A DNA stretch of 64,000 nt. It comes from Picosynechococcus sp. PCC 7002 (GTDB taxonomy: Bacteria > Cyanobacteriota > Cyanobacteriia > Cyanobacteriales > MRBY01). Positions within the stretch are counted from its first letter, which is position 1. Every line of letters begins with the position of its first letter. The stretch spans positions 2,790,001 to 2,854,000 of the forward strand of contig NZ_CAWLFA010000001.1 of the NCBI RefSeq assembly GCF_963860125.1, written 5' to 3'. A program made the translations under genes and the position numbers. Of the stretch, positions 6,741 to 15,212 are shown one piece after another. The notes beneath the pieces are model-generated. The model was not told the origin of the DNA, made no database searches, and was given only the letters and a program-made list of their open reading frames with translations.

Positions 6741-8285
6741 CTAACGCCGCCAACGGGCCTTGGGAGTGTCTTGATTACGTTTGAAATTTTTACGAGGCTT
6801 TCGGGATTGGGATTTAGGGGCCAGACCCAGAGCTTTTTGGTAAATGCGTTCGTTTTCTTGGACAGAGGTTTGCAGATCAACCATCGGTTTCGGGTAGGTT
6901 TCCCCCAAAATAATTTGGCGATCGCCCAACTCTTTTACCGATAAACGCCAGGGTTGATGGATCTGCTCTCCGGGAAGGGCTGCCAACTCCGGAAGCCAGT
7001 GGCGCACATAGTCCCCCTGGGGATCGTAATCCTTGGCCTGTTTGGGAATGTTGAAATAGCGAAAGCCGCGCGCATCATTCCCTACGCCAGCGGTGTAATT
7101 CCAGTTCCCCCAGTTGCTGCACACATCGTAGTCAATGAGTTGTGACTCAAACCAAGCCGCCCCCCACCGCCAGTCAATCCCCAGATTTTTCGTCAGGAAA
7201 CTACCGACATTTTGCCGGCCCCGGTTGGACATAAAGCCCGTATACAGGAGTTCGCGCATATTGGCATCGACGAAGGGAATCCCCGTTTGGCCCGTCCGCC
7301 ACAGTTCAAAGGCTTCGTGGTCTTGTTTCCAAGGAATTTTTACCCCCTGTAAACCTTCAGGTTGAAAAATTTGGTTGCCGTGTTTGGCACAGATCCAGCG
7401 GAAATAATCCCGCCAGAGCAGCTCAAAAATCAGCCAGTAGGTGGAATTGTTAGCGATCCGTTTTTGTTCGTATTCAGCGACTTGGGCAGCAATGTAGCGG
7501 GCCGACAGGCAACCAAGGGCCAGCCAGGGTGAAAATTTTGAGGAGTAATCGGCTCCCAACAAACCATTGCGGGTTTCTTTGTAAACCTTGAGGCGATCGC
7601 CTTCCCAAAAATAAGCCTGGAGCCGTTTCATACCAGCCGTTTCACCGCCTTTGAGCGGGAGCACACCACGGGGATCAATGGTTGGTTCCGGCAAACCCAA
7701 ATCCTGGAGACTGGGAATCTCACCTGGAGCAACGGTTTCGGGGAGGGGAGGCAATTGGGTTGGTGTGGGTACTGGGGAGGCGATCGCCGCATACTTTTCC
7801 ACATCCTTACGAAATTGCGTAAAAACCTCCGGCACTTCGTTAATCCCAAAAGGCAAATCTCCTGGGTCGTGGAGGGTCGTTCCCCAAAACGTTTCTACTC
7901 GAACACCCTGTTCTTGGAGAGCTTGGCGCAGTTTTCGTTCAACGCGGGTTTCCTCTGCCGTTACCTCCCTGTGACAATACACAACATCAATCTGCCATTG
8001 CTGACATAAATCAGGGATTAACTTTTCCGGGATATCCTGACGCACAATCAAATCACTGCCCTTGGCGCGGAGATTTTGCCGGAGATCCTGGATGGCTTCC
8101 CGGAGAAACTGACCCCGAAAGGCACCTGTTTTCGGGAAATCTAGCCCAATTGAACCAAACCCCCGGGGGTCAAAACAGTAGAAAGGAAAAATCTGGGCCT
8201 GTTGTGCTAGGGCTTCCTGGAGTGGCTGGTGGTCATGGAGCCGGAGATCACGGCGATACCACAGGAGAATATTGACAGAAGACAT
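6741..8285 (-). CDS. cry: DASH-type cryptochrome / single-strand photolyase
   Basis: A 514-residue FAD photoreceptor of the cryptochrome/photolyase family. The N-terminal photolyase domain (LLWYRRDLRLHDH) is followed by the FAD-binding domain with LLWRDYFRW and MSNRGRQNVGSFLTKNLGIDWRWGAAWFES-type sequence, which marks the DASH group. DASH cryptochromes repair pyrimidine dimers in single-stranded DNA and may signal. The C-terminal tail is very basic (SRKPRKNFKRN), suited to nucleic-acid binding. ATG at 8285. It is monocistronic, with tRNA-Val downstream. Confidence 0.95.
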   Translation of the reverse strand: MSSVNILLWYRRDLRLHDHQPLQEALAQQAQIFPFYCFDPRGFGSIGLDFPKTGAFRGQFLREAIQDLRQNLRAKGSDLIVRQDIPEKLIPDLCQQWQIDVVYCHREVTAEETRVERKLRQALQEQGVRVETFWGTTLHDPGDLPFGINEVPEVFTQFRKDVEKYAAIASPVPTPTQLPPLPETVAPGEIPSLQDLGLPEPTIDPRGVLPLKGGETAGMKRLQAYFWEGDRLKVYKETRNGLLGADYSSKFSPWLALGCLSARYIAAQVAEYEQKRIANNSTYWLIFELLWRDYFRWICAKHGNQIFQPEGLQGVKIPWKQDHEAFELWRTGQTGIPFVDANMRELLYTGFMSNRGRQNVGSFLTKNLGIDWRWGAAWFESQLIDYDVCSNWGNWNYTAGVGNDARGFRYFNIPKQAKDYDPQGDYVRHWLPELAALPGEQIHQPWRLSVKELGDRQIILGETYPKPMVDLQTSVQENERIYQKALGLAPKSQSRKPRKNFKRNQDTPKARWRR

Positions 8286-8781
8286 TGTGATCTAGCGAAC
8301 GATAAAGTAGAGGCTCATAAGGTAACGTTAATTGCCATGGAGATTCAATTGATTCGGGGACGCATGATTTTTATGAGTTTTAAAAATTGTCCTCTCAACT
8401 CAAAATAAAACTGTCATAGTTTTTGCTGAAAATCACTTGAAATATCCCAAAAATAAATCGATAAGAGGCAATTCAAATGCTAGTCCCCAAGGTAATTTTT
8501 CGGCATTTTGGCGTATCTTACTAATCGTCACAAAATTCTTCCAAGCTAGTCTGCCAAGAGATTTTGGGCGATTTATGCCTTTTATAGAAGTTAAGATTAA
8601 ACACAAAAAACCGTCAGAAATATGTATGGCTTGTACTATTTATTGCTAAGATTTAATTTGAGTAGCTGATGTCATTCTTTTGCTCATCATTATTGGGGTA
8701 AACACTCCGATGAAGTTAATTTTTGGTTAAGCCACACCACAATATACCCCCATCATTTTTTAATGATTGTCCGTGGATTCT
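8286..8781. other. AT-rich intergenic region
   Basis: Nearly 500 bases between the divergent cryptochrome and GAF genes. It is AT-rich and lacks HIP1. A 70-codon frame at 8437-8649 has no ribosome-binding site and a random-looking product. Promoters for both genes must lie here; I cannot place them firmly. Confidence 0.5.
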
Positions 8782-9360
8782 ATGATTGCTCCTCCAATCC
8801 TGACTAACGAAGAACATCGTCTTGCGGCACTACACCGTACTTATTTACTGGATACCCCCCAGGAAGCAGCCTTTGATCTCATCACGCGGTTGGTGGCGCG
8901 GCTCTGCGGCACAAAAATTGCGGCAATCTCTCTGGTGGATCGCGATCGCCAGTGGTTTAAGTCACGCTATGGCTTCACCCTCGAAGAAACCTCCAGGGTT
9001 ATTTCTTTTTGTGCCCACGCGATCGAGGATACTGAGCTTTTTGAAATTCCTGACGCCAGCCAGGATAAGCGTTTTTGGGACAATCCCCTCGTGGTTCAAG
9101 CGCCCAAGATTCGTTTCTATGTGGGTGTTCCTCTGTATACAGCCGATGGTTATTGTTTGGGTACCCTTTGTGCGATCGATGATCGCCCCCAAACCCTTTC
9201 TGACAGACAGCGCCACCATTTACTGGGTTTGGCAAAACAAGTGGAACGACATATCCATTGGCGCACCGCGTTTTTGGCCCAGTATCCTGACTCCCAAACA
9301 TTGGTCTCTCCGAAGGAAGCGGCTCATCAAGGCCCCCACTGTAGTCTTTCTGTTGTTTAA
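8782..9360 (+). CDS. GAF-domain protein
   Basis: A 192-residue protein that is essentially one GAF domain (about residues 25-160; RLCGTKIAAISLVDRDRQWFKS, ISFCAHAI, VGVPLYTADGYCLGTLCAIDD). Such domains bind small ligands or chromophores and usually sense signals. No output domain is attached and no bilin-type DXCF motif is seen. I took the ATG at 8782; a TTG five codons upstream is less likely. The RsbQ-like hydrolase gene is convergent, 48 bases away. A functional link as in Bacillus RsbQ/RsbP is only a suggestion. Confidence 0.85.
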   Translation: MIAPPILTNEEHRLAALHRTYLLDTPQEAAFDLITRLVARLCGTKIAAISLVDRDRQWFKSRYGFTLEETSRVISFCAHAIEDTELFEIPDASQDKRFWDNPLVVQAPKIRFYVGVPLYTADGYCLGTLCAIDDRPQTLSDRQRHHLLGLAKQVERHIHWRTAFLAQYPDSQTLVSPKEAAHQGPHCSLSVV

Positions 9361-9408
9361 CGTTGTGGCAAATTTTCCATGGGATGGCGATCGCCTGTTT
9401 CTGTGAGT

Positions 9409-10212
9409 TTAATGGAGAAAATCTTTGAGGGCAGCGATCACCGCCTGGGGATTACTCAATTGGGGGAAATGCCCCTTGGCGTCAATCCAGTGGAGTTGAC
9501 TACCGCGAATGGCTTGGTGGAGATATTCGCTCACAGCTTTAGCCACAAAAGGATCATTCTCGGCTTGCAAAATTAACGTTGGGAGCTTCAGTTGGCTCAC
9601 CTCGCGACGATAATCAGATTTGAGGATCAGTGAAAAGGTCAAAAAAGCATAATCAGGCCGTAGACGGAGGAGGGTTTTTGAAAATTCCGCCGAGAGTAAT
9701 GGTTGCTTCGGGGTGTTCATGATCGATGGCGCATATTTACGCACCCATTGGAAATAGTTCTGGGACATTTCCGCCAAGATTTCATCGGCTGTGGCCTGAT
9801 CAAAACTCCCCACATAATCTTGGTCATGGATATACCGGGGTGAGGCACTGATGAACACTAAACGGGTAATCAGATTGGGATGCTTGAGAGCCACCAGGGT
9901 GGCGGTCATACTACTGACTGAATGGGCAACCAGTTGCACTTCCTCCAGGTCGAGGGCCTCACAAATGTCGAGGATGTCCTGGGCGTAACTTTCGAGGTGT
10001 GTGTGATGTAATGTCTCGTTTTCGTCTGCCTGCGATCGCCCACAGCCCGGCAAATCAAAAAGCACCAAACGATAGTCCGCCGCAAAGGCCGGGGCCACTA
10101 AACGCCAACTGGTTTGATCACTGCCAAAGCCGTGGGCGAAGAGGAGTACCTTGTCTGAACTGGCATTGCCAAGGATTTGAACATTATGTTTGGTCAGAAC
10201 ATCAGTTGTCAT
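9409..10212 (-). CDS. RsbQ/KAI2-like alpha/beta hydrolase
   Basis: A 267-residue alpha/beta hydrolase. The catalytic triad is at S98 (VAHSVSS), D220 (AENDPF) and H248 (KGHFPQL), with the oxyanion segment AHGFGSD, almost the same positions as in Bacillus RsbQ. The HSVS nucleophile elbow and the NYFQWVRKYAP segment are also typical of the RsbQ/KAI2/D14 group. RsbQ acts on a small hydrophobic molecule to activate the PAS phosphatase RsbP in the energy-stress response. No RsbP is nearby; a single-GAF protein is the convergent neighbour. Confidence 0.88.
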   Translation of the reverse strand: MTTDVLTKHNVQILGNASSDKVLLFAHGFGSDQTSWRLVAPAFAADYRLVLFDLPGCGRSQADENETLHHTHLESYAQDILDICEALDLEEVQLVAHSVSSMTATLVALKHPNLITRLVFISASPRYIHDQDYVGSFDQATADEILAEMSQNYFQWVRKYAPSIMNTPKQPLLSAEFSKTLLRLRPDYAFLTFSLILKSDYRREVSQLKLPTLILQAENDPFVAKAVSEYLHQAIRGSQLHWIDAKGHFPQLSNPQAVIAALKDFLH

Positions 10213-10310
10213 ATCTATTATGTCAGCAAAACACTTGTTGAACTTGCTTCCATCATGCCAAGAAATGCTCTAGGCCGCAGCGCCCAGGGTTTAGCAAAAC
10301 CTACGTCAAT

Positions 10311-10988
10311 TTAGGCATCGGTCACTGCAAATTTTTCGATAATCTCGGCGCTAGAAAGACCTTGTTTGACCCACATTTCCGTCTGTTCAATTTTTGGCCC
10401 TAAGCCCACCAAGAAGTTGGCAAATTGTGGCGGATTCGCCATTAACGTTGCCGCATCCTTCGGTAAATCCACTGCACAGGCCCGAATGCCTTTCCCAGCC
10501 CAACGGGAAAACCAAGCTGCAATAAAACCCGCTTCCAAATGATAGGACGGTGTTTGTTCTGGTTTCAGGCCAATTTCCGTACCCAACTGCATCATCGAGG
10601 CCTCTACCTGTACCTTGATTAGGCCCAAATCACGGTGGGTAAAATCTAAATTTAAATGCCCAAAACCGTGGGTTTCCCAAATTTGCCGCATCATCACCAA
10701 AAATTCTAGGGCATTCATCTGGGGGATCGTGCGTTGGTAGTATGCTTCAATTTCTGTTTTCAAGCGGTCGTAAAAAGCACCCCCCCACCAAAAACCAAAG
10801 GTATAGAGGGCGAAAGGGGTTGCTTCACCTGTTTCTTCCCGTAGGGCTTTATGGATGCTCCGGAGCAACACTTCTGGGACGGCCAAAAGGCGATTCCCGT
10901 GGCGTGTTTTTAAAAGGCCCGTTTCCGGTTGGCATTGAATATAGGTGCGGGGGGTAAAGTAATTCCCAGGGACAGGGGACAAAGTCAT
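10311..10988 (-). CDS. V4R-domain protein (slr0144-like)
   Basis: A 225-residue soluble protein with a V4R (4-vinyl-reductase-type) small-molecule-binding domain. It has the GEATPFALYTFGFWWGGAF segment and a closing region LGLKPEQTPSYHLEAGFIAAWFSRW. The cyanobacterial PSII-assembly operon slr0144-slr0152 has two V4R proteins thought to bind a tetrapyrrole or related ligand; this is the last gene of the corresponding cluster here. Start at the ATG at 10988, two bases after the stop of the preceding gene. A longer in-frame extension to 11237 only overlaps that gene and is Arg/Pro-rich shadow sequence. Confidence 0.8.
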   Translation of the reverse strand: MTLSPVPGNYFTPRTYIQCQPETGLLKTRHGNRLLAVPEVLLRSIHKALREETGEATPFALYTFGFWWGGAFYDRLKTEIEAYYQRTIPQMNALEFLVMMRQIWETHGFGHLNLDFTHRDLGLIKVQVEASMMQLGTEIGLKPEQTPSYHLEAGFIAAWFSRWAGKGIRACAVDLPKDAATLMANPPQFANFLVGLGPKIEQTEMWVKQGLSSAEIIEKFAVTDA

Positions 10989-10990
10989 GG

Positions 10991-11461
10991 TTATTCGCTC
11001 AGGTATTGGTGGGTGACTTGGAGATAGGGCAGCATCAGTTGGGCGTATGGGGCGGGAAGTTCTGCTTGGATGACCTCTTGGATAATGCGGTAAACTTCGT
11101 TGTTGTATTTTTGATTTTTCAAGGCCCGCATAATATTTTGCATCCAGTATAGGAAGCGATCTTTGAGGAGTTCTTCGTCCTGGAGGAGCATCGCTGTGGC
11201 GCAGTTGCGGAGGACTGAGATGAGGTCGCCTTTGCATTTTTTGAGAACTGTCTCCGGGGCCGAGCGCAATAGCACTTCGTTTTCGGTTTGGAAGCGCCGG
11301 AGGGTCTCGTCGACGATTTTTTCTTCTTTTTCTTGGATCAATTGATAGGTGATCCGGCGATCGCCCCAGGATTGGAGAGTCTGATCGACTTGATCAAGAT
11401 CTTGGGGTTCAATATAAGCCCCGTCGGAACGTTCAAGGAGGGTTTCTAAGAGGGTGATCAT
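10991..11461 (-). CDS. Phycobiliprotein-like protein
   Basis: A 156-residue all-helical protein. Its second half (KKCKGDLISVLRNCATAML, then ALKNQKYNNEVYRIIQEV) follows the pattern of phycobiliprotein helices. C76 in KKCKGD aligns with the chromophore-binding Cys84 of phycocyanin/allophycocyanin (C-x-R-D), so bilin binding is possible; it is not a normal antenna subunit. It sits in the PSII-assembly-type operon between the 160-residue protein and the terminal V4R protein. ATG at 11461. The fold call is moderately sure; bilin binding is inference. Confidence 0.7.
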   Translation of the reverse strand: MITLLETLLERSDGAYIEPQDLDQVDQTLQSWGDRRITYQLIQEKEEKIVDETLRRFQTENEVLLRSAPETVLKKCKGDLISVLRNCATAMLLQDEELLKDRFLYWMQNIMRALKNQKYNNEVYRIIQEVIQAELPAPYAQLMLPYLQVTHQYLSE

Positions 11462-11595
11462 AAAAATTTATCCTGATGAAAAAAGTAGGCAAAATTTACG
11501 CTGGAAAAATTCTAGGTTTTTCTCGAAAAGGGACGGTAAATTGTTTTATTTTTTAATAATCCTGTTTTTGCAAGGAGTTTTAGCCACCTAACGCC

Positions 11596-12078
11596 CTAAA
11601 TATCGGCGACATCTAACAAATCGTCGAGCAGGTCGTAGTCATCGGGGTCAACTTCTCGGAGAGTTTGACCTTGCTCTTCCCAGGTGAGGAGGGCGACAAG
11701 GTCTAAATTTTTGAGGCCATCGACGGTTTCGATATTCTGTAGACCCCGAATGAAAAAGTCGGTATCAGATTCCTCGGTTTCAACAACGGGCGATCGCCTC
11801 GGCGAAACCCCTTGGAGAGTGGCAGCGTATTGATCCAATTCGGAAGGCGGCGCACTCCACTGTAGAGCTAACAGCAGATCATCCCGGGAGAGAAAAGCTG
11901 CTTCCTCAAACCCCTTGAGAAAAAAAGGGCCATCCGGTCGAGGCGATCGCCGAACGAGGGTAGGGGCAGGGGTTGCCCCACGGGTAGGGGCAGGGGCTGC
12001 CGTAGGCGGTTTGAGTTTTTCAAAAAGTCCCACAAAAGTCGGAAACCAGCGCCGGAGTAGAGAATCATCTTGTGCCAT
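11596..12078 (-). CDS. Conserved operon protein of unknown function
   Basis: A 160-residue acidic protein. The N-terminus (LLRRWFPTFVGLFEKLKPP) could be an amphipathic helix. A Pro/Ala-rich linker follows (about residues 24-50), then a domain with FFLKGFEEAAFLSRDDLLLALQW, FFIRGLQNIETVDGLKNL and an Asp-rich tail (DPDDYDLLDDLLDV). No catalytic motif is visible. It lies between the second V4R gene and the phycobiliprotein-like gene, and is presumably a member of the same assembly complex. Confidence 0.75.
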   Translation of the reverse strand: MAQDDSLLRRWFPTFVGLFEKLKPPTAAPAPTRGATPAPTLVRRSPRPDGPFFLKGFEEAAFLSRDDLLLALQWSAPPSELDQYAATLQGVSPRRSPVVETEESDTDFFIRGLQNIETVDGLKNLDLVALLTWEEQGQTLREVDPDDYDLLDDLLDVADI

Positions 12079-12107
12079 GTGATTTGTCCTCGGAGTGTGC
12101 CTTTGCT

Positions 12108-12815
12108 TTATTCGCGCCCAACCGCATCAAGTGCCGCTTCCGTTTTGAGCGCCTGGAAGCGAGCTTCAATATCCGCCGCCGTTGCCCCAGATGTCAGCCA
12201 AAATTCCGCCGCTTTCACCCGTTTTTCCGAACCGATTAGGAACCGACAAAAATCATTCCCCATGGAATAACACTGAATTTCGGTGCTACTCAAGGCCCGG
12301 TCAAAAAAGCTCGAAAAGAACCCCGCAAATAGCCCTGCATAAAGGAAACACACGGGCTTACCGACATCACCGAGGGTTTTCGCCACCGCCGAGTCAAATA
12401 GATCAATAAATAAAAAGCCTTCCTTAATCGAAGACAAATCCACCTGCCATTTTCCCCACCCCTGGGCCGTCAGGGGCCACCACCAGGTTTCGAGGGCAAA
12501 CCGGAGCGCCGCATCTTTAAAATACAGGCCGAACTCATCCTGGAACCAAACCTTAAATTGGGCCGCATCTTCGACGCCCCACTCCTGGCCGATCAGGTAC
12601 ATTAACCAACCGGAAGCTTCACCGACTTCGTGCTCAAGGCCCTTTTGTAACCCGATAATAAAATCTTCTGTGGTAAGGAGATTCCGTTGGCCATGGCGAT
12701 CGCTTACGGTGCCTTGGGTGGGATCAAACTGAAAGAAGGTATGACGACTATAGTGGCAGGCTTTTTGCCAGGAACGGTGGTATGGGAGAGTTTGGGAACG
12801 GGCAGAAGAAACCAT
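12108..12815 (-). CDS. Second V4R-domain protein (slr0147-like)
   Basis: A 235-residue protein with the V4R layout: EDFIIGLQKGLEHEVGEASGWLMYLIG, the aromatic ETWWWPLTAQGWGKW, and FLYAGLFAGFFSSFF near the end. It is paralogous to the V4R protein at 10311-10988. A role as a ligand-binding (possibly tetrapyrrole) factor in PSII assembly follows from the operon context. I used the ATG at 12815; a TTG six codons upstream is also in frame. Thirty bases separate it from the next gene downstream. Confidence 0.78.
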   Translation of the reverse strand: MVSSARSQTLPYHRSWQKACHYSRHTFFQFDPTQGTVSDRHGQRNLLTTEDFIIGLQKGLEHEVGEASGWLMYLIGQEWGVEDAAQFKVWFQDEFGLYFKDAALRFALETWWWPLTAQGWGKWQVDLSSIKEGFLFIDLFDSAVAKTLGDVGKPVCFLYAGLFAGFFSSFFDRALSSTEIQCYSMGNDFCRFLIGSEKRVKAAEFWLTSGATAADIEARFQALKTEAALDAVGRE

Positions 12816-12880
12816 AGGATCAATAAATCGCAATCACAACAGTTAGAAAGACAAGCTTAAAAAAGCGAGAAAAGCCAAAA

Positions 12881-13435
12881 CTAATCAAAGTAGTTGGCAA
12901 TATTTGACACAGAAGAGGGTTGGAACACATCCAAAAGATTGGTTTCTAAAGCCGCATCAATATTGGCCATTTTTTCGAGGGCCGAGCGCAGAATTAATTT
13001 GTTTTCTTCGACGAGAATTTCTCCGGTCAAAGGGTGAATAATATTTTGATTAGCGCGGGTGCCAACGAGGGATTTGAGCTCGCCCATGGAACCGATGTAC
13101 ATCCCCCTGGGTACTTCGATAACGGCCCCATCACCACAGATCTTCGTTTGACAGGCAAGGCGAGAATTGGCTTGGGCGGTGGCAATGAAACTGAGGGTCA
13201 GTCGTTCTTGGTCATTCATCGGGCTGAGGGCTTCCCCGCCGGATTTGACGTAAATATGACAAGTGGCACAGCGCCCTTGGGCTCCACAGGCCTGCATGAC
13301 ACTCATGTCTTCCCGGAGCAGCACATCGAGTAAGGTCTCTTGGCCCTGGACGGGAACGGTTTTATCGAGGGGTTGGATTGAGATTTTATTCACGGGGGAT
13401 TGGGGGGGTAAAAAATCTAAAGGAGAAAGCGACAA
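12881..13435 (-). CDS. 2Fe-2S ferredoxin-like protein (slr0148-like)
   Basis: A plant/adrenodoxin-type [2Fe-2S] domain occupies about residues 17-115, with ligands C50, C56, C59 and C95 (ACGAQGRCATC ... LAC). The C-terminal extension of some 70 residues includes HPLTGEILVEENKLI, a motif shared with the other ferredoxin of this operon (HPRTGELLVKQGG). The TTG start at 13435 overlaps the upstream gene by 19 bases; a GTG at 13393 is an alternative that would still keep the whole domain. It probably transfers electrons within the PSII-assembly-linked set. Confidence 0.85.
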   Translation of the reverse strand: MSLSPLDFLPPQSPVNKISIQPLDKTVPVQGQETLLDVLLREDMSVMQACGAQGRCATCHIYVKSGGEALSPMNDQERLTLSFIATAQANSRLACQTKICGDGAVIEVPRGMYIGSMGELKSLVGTRANQNIIHPLTGEILVEENKLILRSALEKMANIDAALETNLLDVFQPSSVSNIANYFD

Positions 13436-14232
13436 TCAGCTTCGCTGAGGGCATATTGGCGGAGCAATTGGGCAAAGTCTACAACAATGCGTTCGCACTC
13501 TTGGGTAAAGGTCGCTACCCATACTTTGAGGCTCTGTAGTTCGGCCTGACTGAGGTGCGGTTCGGGAGAGGCGATCGCCCCTTGCTCCGGATCAAAACTG
13601 CCCCAGTGATCCACCACCCAAAAGTCCAAAAGGGGATGTTCTGACTGGAGCGTTTGCTGGGCTTTTCGCCAATAATTACCGATGGCAAGGTTCCCAAAAT
13701 ACTTTTGACTAAATTCACTAATTTGATTCAAAGCAATGATGGCCCTGGCCCGGGAAATATCCGTACCCTTAGCTGGATTTGTGACCACCGGGATTGGGGT
13801 GGGCGGCATGGTGCGCTTGGCCGTGGCGGCAACGGGCTCCAACAGAGGAAACAAAATATCCTGTACCGTGGCCTGTAACTGGGCGAGATGTTGCACATAG
13901 CTGCTGAGTACCGCTCGCACCCCCTGTTTCAGCGCCCAATCACGAAAGTAATCATTGACTAGGGGTTGGTGGGCGAGGAGTACCACGGGTAAATCTTGCC
14001 AAAAATCTCGACATTGCCGAAATAAATCGAGACTGTTGGTATGGGGGAGCGTGCCCAGTAACAGTAACTGGGGATGACGACGGTCGCATTCTTTGAGTAA
14101 AGCCTGCCTCGTCTCAGAGACGCAAACAACGGCTCCAGCGCGGGTGAGCTGCGTGGCAATGGGCTTATACACACGCTCATTCATTTCCGCGATGAGAATG
14201 ATCTGGTTGTGCAAAGTAGATGTACCAACCAT
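13417..14232 (-). CDS. Degenerate response-regulator-like protein (slr0149-like)
   Basis: A 271-residue protein whose first 120 residues resemble a receiver domain (ILIAEMNERVYKPIATQL, LLLLGTLPHTN, VVLLAHQP, GVRAVLSSYV). The phosphoacceptor Asp position is Gly (LLLLGT), so it is probably a pseudo-receiver. A Pro-rich linker leads to a second helical domain (about 165-271) that I do not recognise. I took ATG 14232 (MVGTSTLHNQ); an upstream frame to 14277 adds a hydrophobic stretch that seems non-native. It overlaps the ferredoxin gene downstream. Confidence 0.75.
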   Translation of the reverse strand: MVGTSTLHNQIILIAEMNERVYKPIATQLTRAGAVVCVSETRQALLKECDRRHPQLLLLGTLPHTNSLDLFRQCRDFWQDLPVVLLAHQPLVNDYFRDWALKQGVRAVLSSYVQHLAQLQATVQDILFPLLEPVAATAKRTMPPTPIPVVTNPAKGTDISRARAIIALNQISEFSQKYFGNLAIGNYWRKAQQTLQSEHPLLDFWVVDHWGSFDPEQGAIASPEPHLSQAELQSLKVWVATFTQECERIVVDFAQLLRQYALSEADCRFLL

Positions 14233-14622
14233 AGGCGGTAGCTTGGAACAAGCAAACGACGATACAAAACTCAACAAATTGTCATTGGCGACAACATTGT
14301 CGATGTCTAAATCTAATTTTTTAGGGGGGCACCACTGGAACCAAGCAATTCAAACGTCCAAGTCCGTAATTTGTTTGGTTAGTATGGCTAAAAATCGAGT
14401 TAACTCATTACACATTCTCAAAGGGGACTAGAACCCTTTGAAAGTCCTGGATTTTGGACGATATCTAAGAAACCCCTTAAAAAACGAGAGTTATAAGACT
14501 AGGACTTTGTTATGGAAACTAAACATAGCATGGAAATCTCAGACCCCCGGCGGAACCCACAATCAATCAACAAAACTTAATTGTCTCTTAATAAAAATTT
14601 ATACATCACCCAGAAAAGGACT
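14233..14622. other. Intergenic region with an 8-bp perfect hairpin
   Basis: About 390 bases between two genes of the operon. TCAAAGGG (14418-14425) pairs exactly with CCCTTTGA (14434-14441) around an 8-base loop, without a T-run. The gap is long for an operon, so an internal promoter or a processed leader is possible. No protein gene is convincing here. Confidence 0.5.
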
Positions 14623-15132
14623 TTAGGCACTTAACAGGCGTTCGAGAATATCCTGAGTCACAATGCCCCCCTGCTTAACAAGCAGTTCTCCGGTGCGGGG
14701 GTGGCGGATATCTTTCGGGGCATAGCGATTTTTTAGACGATCGAGAATTTGTTGTAATTTTGTGAGGGTGCGGGATGGTAGGTCACAAACAACGGTTTCT
14801 CCGTCACGCACATAGGCTTGGCAACTGAGGCGATAGGTGTCGCTAGATTTTTTCAGATTGTTGAGGATGGTTTGTTCTTGGGCCGTCACCGGACTGAGTT
14901 GGGTCGCACCACTAACAACATGAACGACACAGGTACCACAATAGCCTTTGCCGCCACAGATGGCATCGAGGTGAACTTTGGCCCGCAGGAGCGCCTTGAG
15001 GAGAGTTTCGGTTTCGAGGGTTTGGAGTTGGATCGCCAGGGGGTCGATGCGGATTTGCGCCATGGTTAAATTCGGCTCAGAATTGGGATTAGGTAAGGGA
15101 ACAAACAAGAAATCTTTATCAAAATAAGTCAC
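14623..15132 (-). CDS. 2Fe-2S ferredoxin (slr0150/petF-like)
   Basis: A [2Fe-2S] ferredoxin domain with ligands C59, C65, C68 and C104 (ICGGKGYCGTC ... LSC) and a C-terminal extension with HPRTGELLVKQGG shared with the operon's other ferredoxin. The GTG at 15132 has a strong AGGGGA six bases upstream and gives 169 residues with a 23-residue N-terminal extension; the ATG at 15063 would give a plain 146-residue protein but has no good ribosome site. It is the first gene of the minus-strand cluster, divergent from the lipoprotein at 15213. Confidence 0.85.
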   Translation of the reverse strand: MTYFDKDFLFVPLPNPNSEPNLTMAQIRIDPLAIQLQTLETETLLKALLRAKVHLDAICGGKGYCGTCVVHVVSGATQLSPVTAQEQTILNNLKKSSDTYRLSCQAYVRDGETVVCDLPSRTLTKLQQILDRLKNRYAPKDIRHPRTGELLVKQGGIVTQDILERLLSA

Positions 15133-15212
15133 AAGCTTTCCCCTGGCAAACTTTCTCAGGTGAAAACGGCAGGGAAATTTATTTCAATAGTTTTAGGGAG
15201 TCAGTAAAGGTG

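Noticed and set aside
8437..8649. 70-codon frame in the AT-rich gap between cryptochrome and GAF genes
   Set aside because: No ribosome-binding site, random-looking composition, no domain.
10989..11237. Upstream extension of the first V4R gene
   Set aside because: It lies entirely inside the neighbouring phycobiliprotein-like gene on the same strand and is Arg/Pro/Ser-rich shadow sequence.
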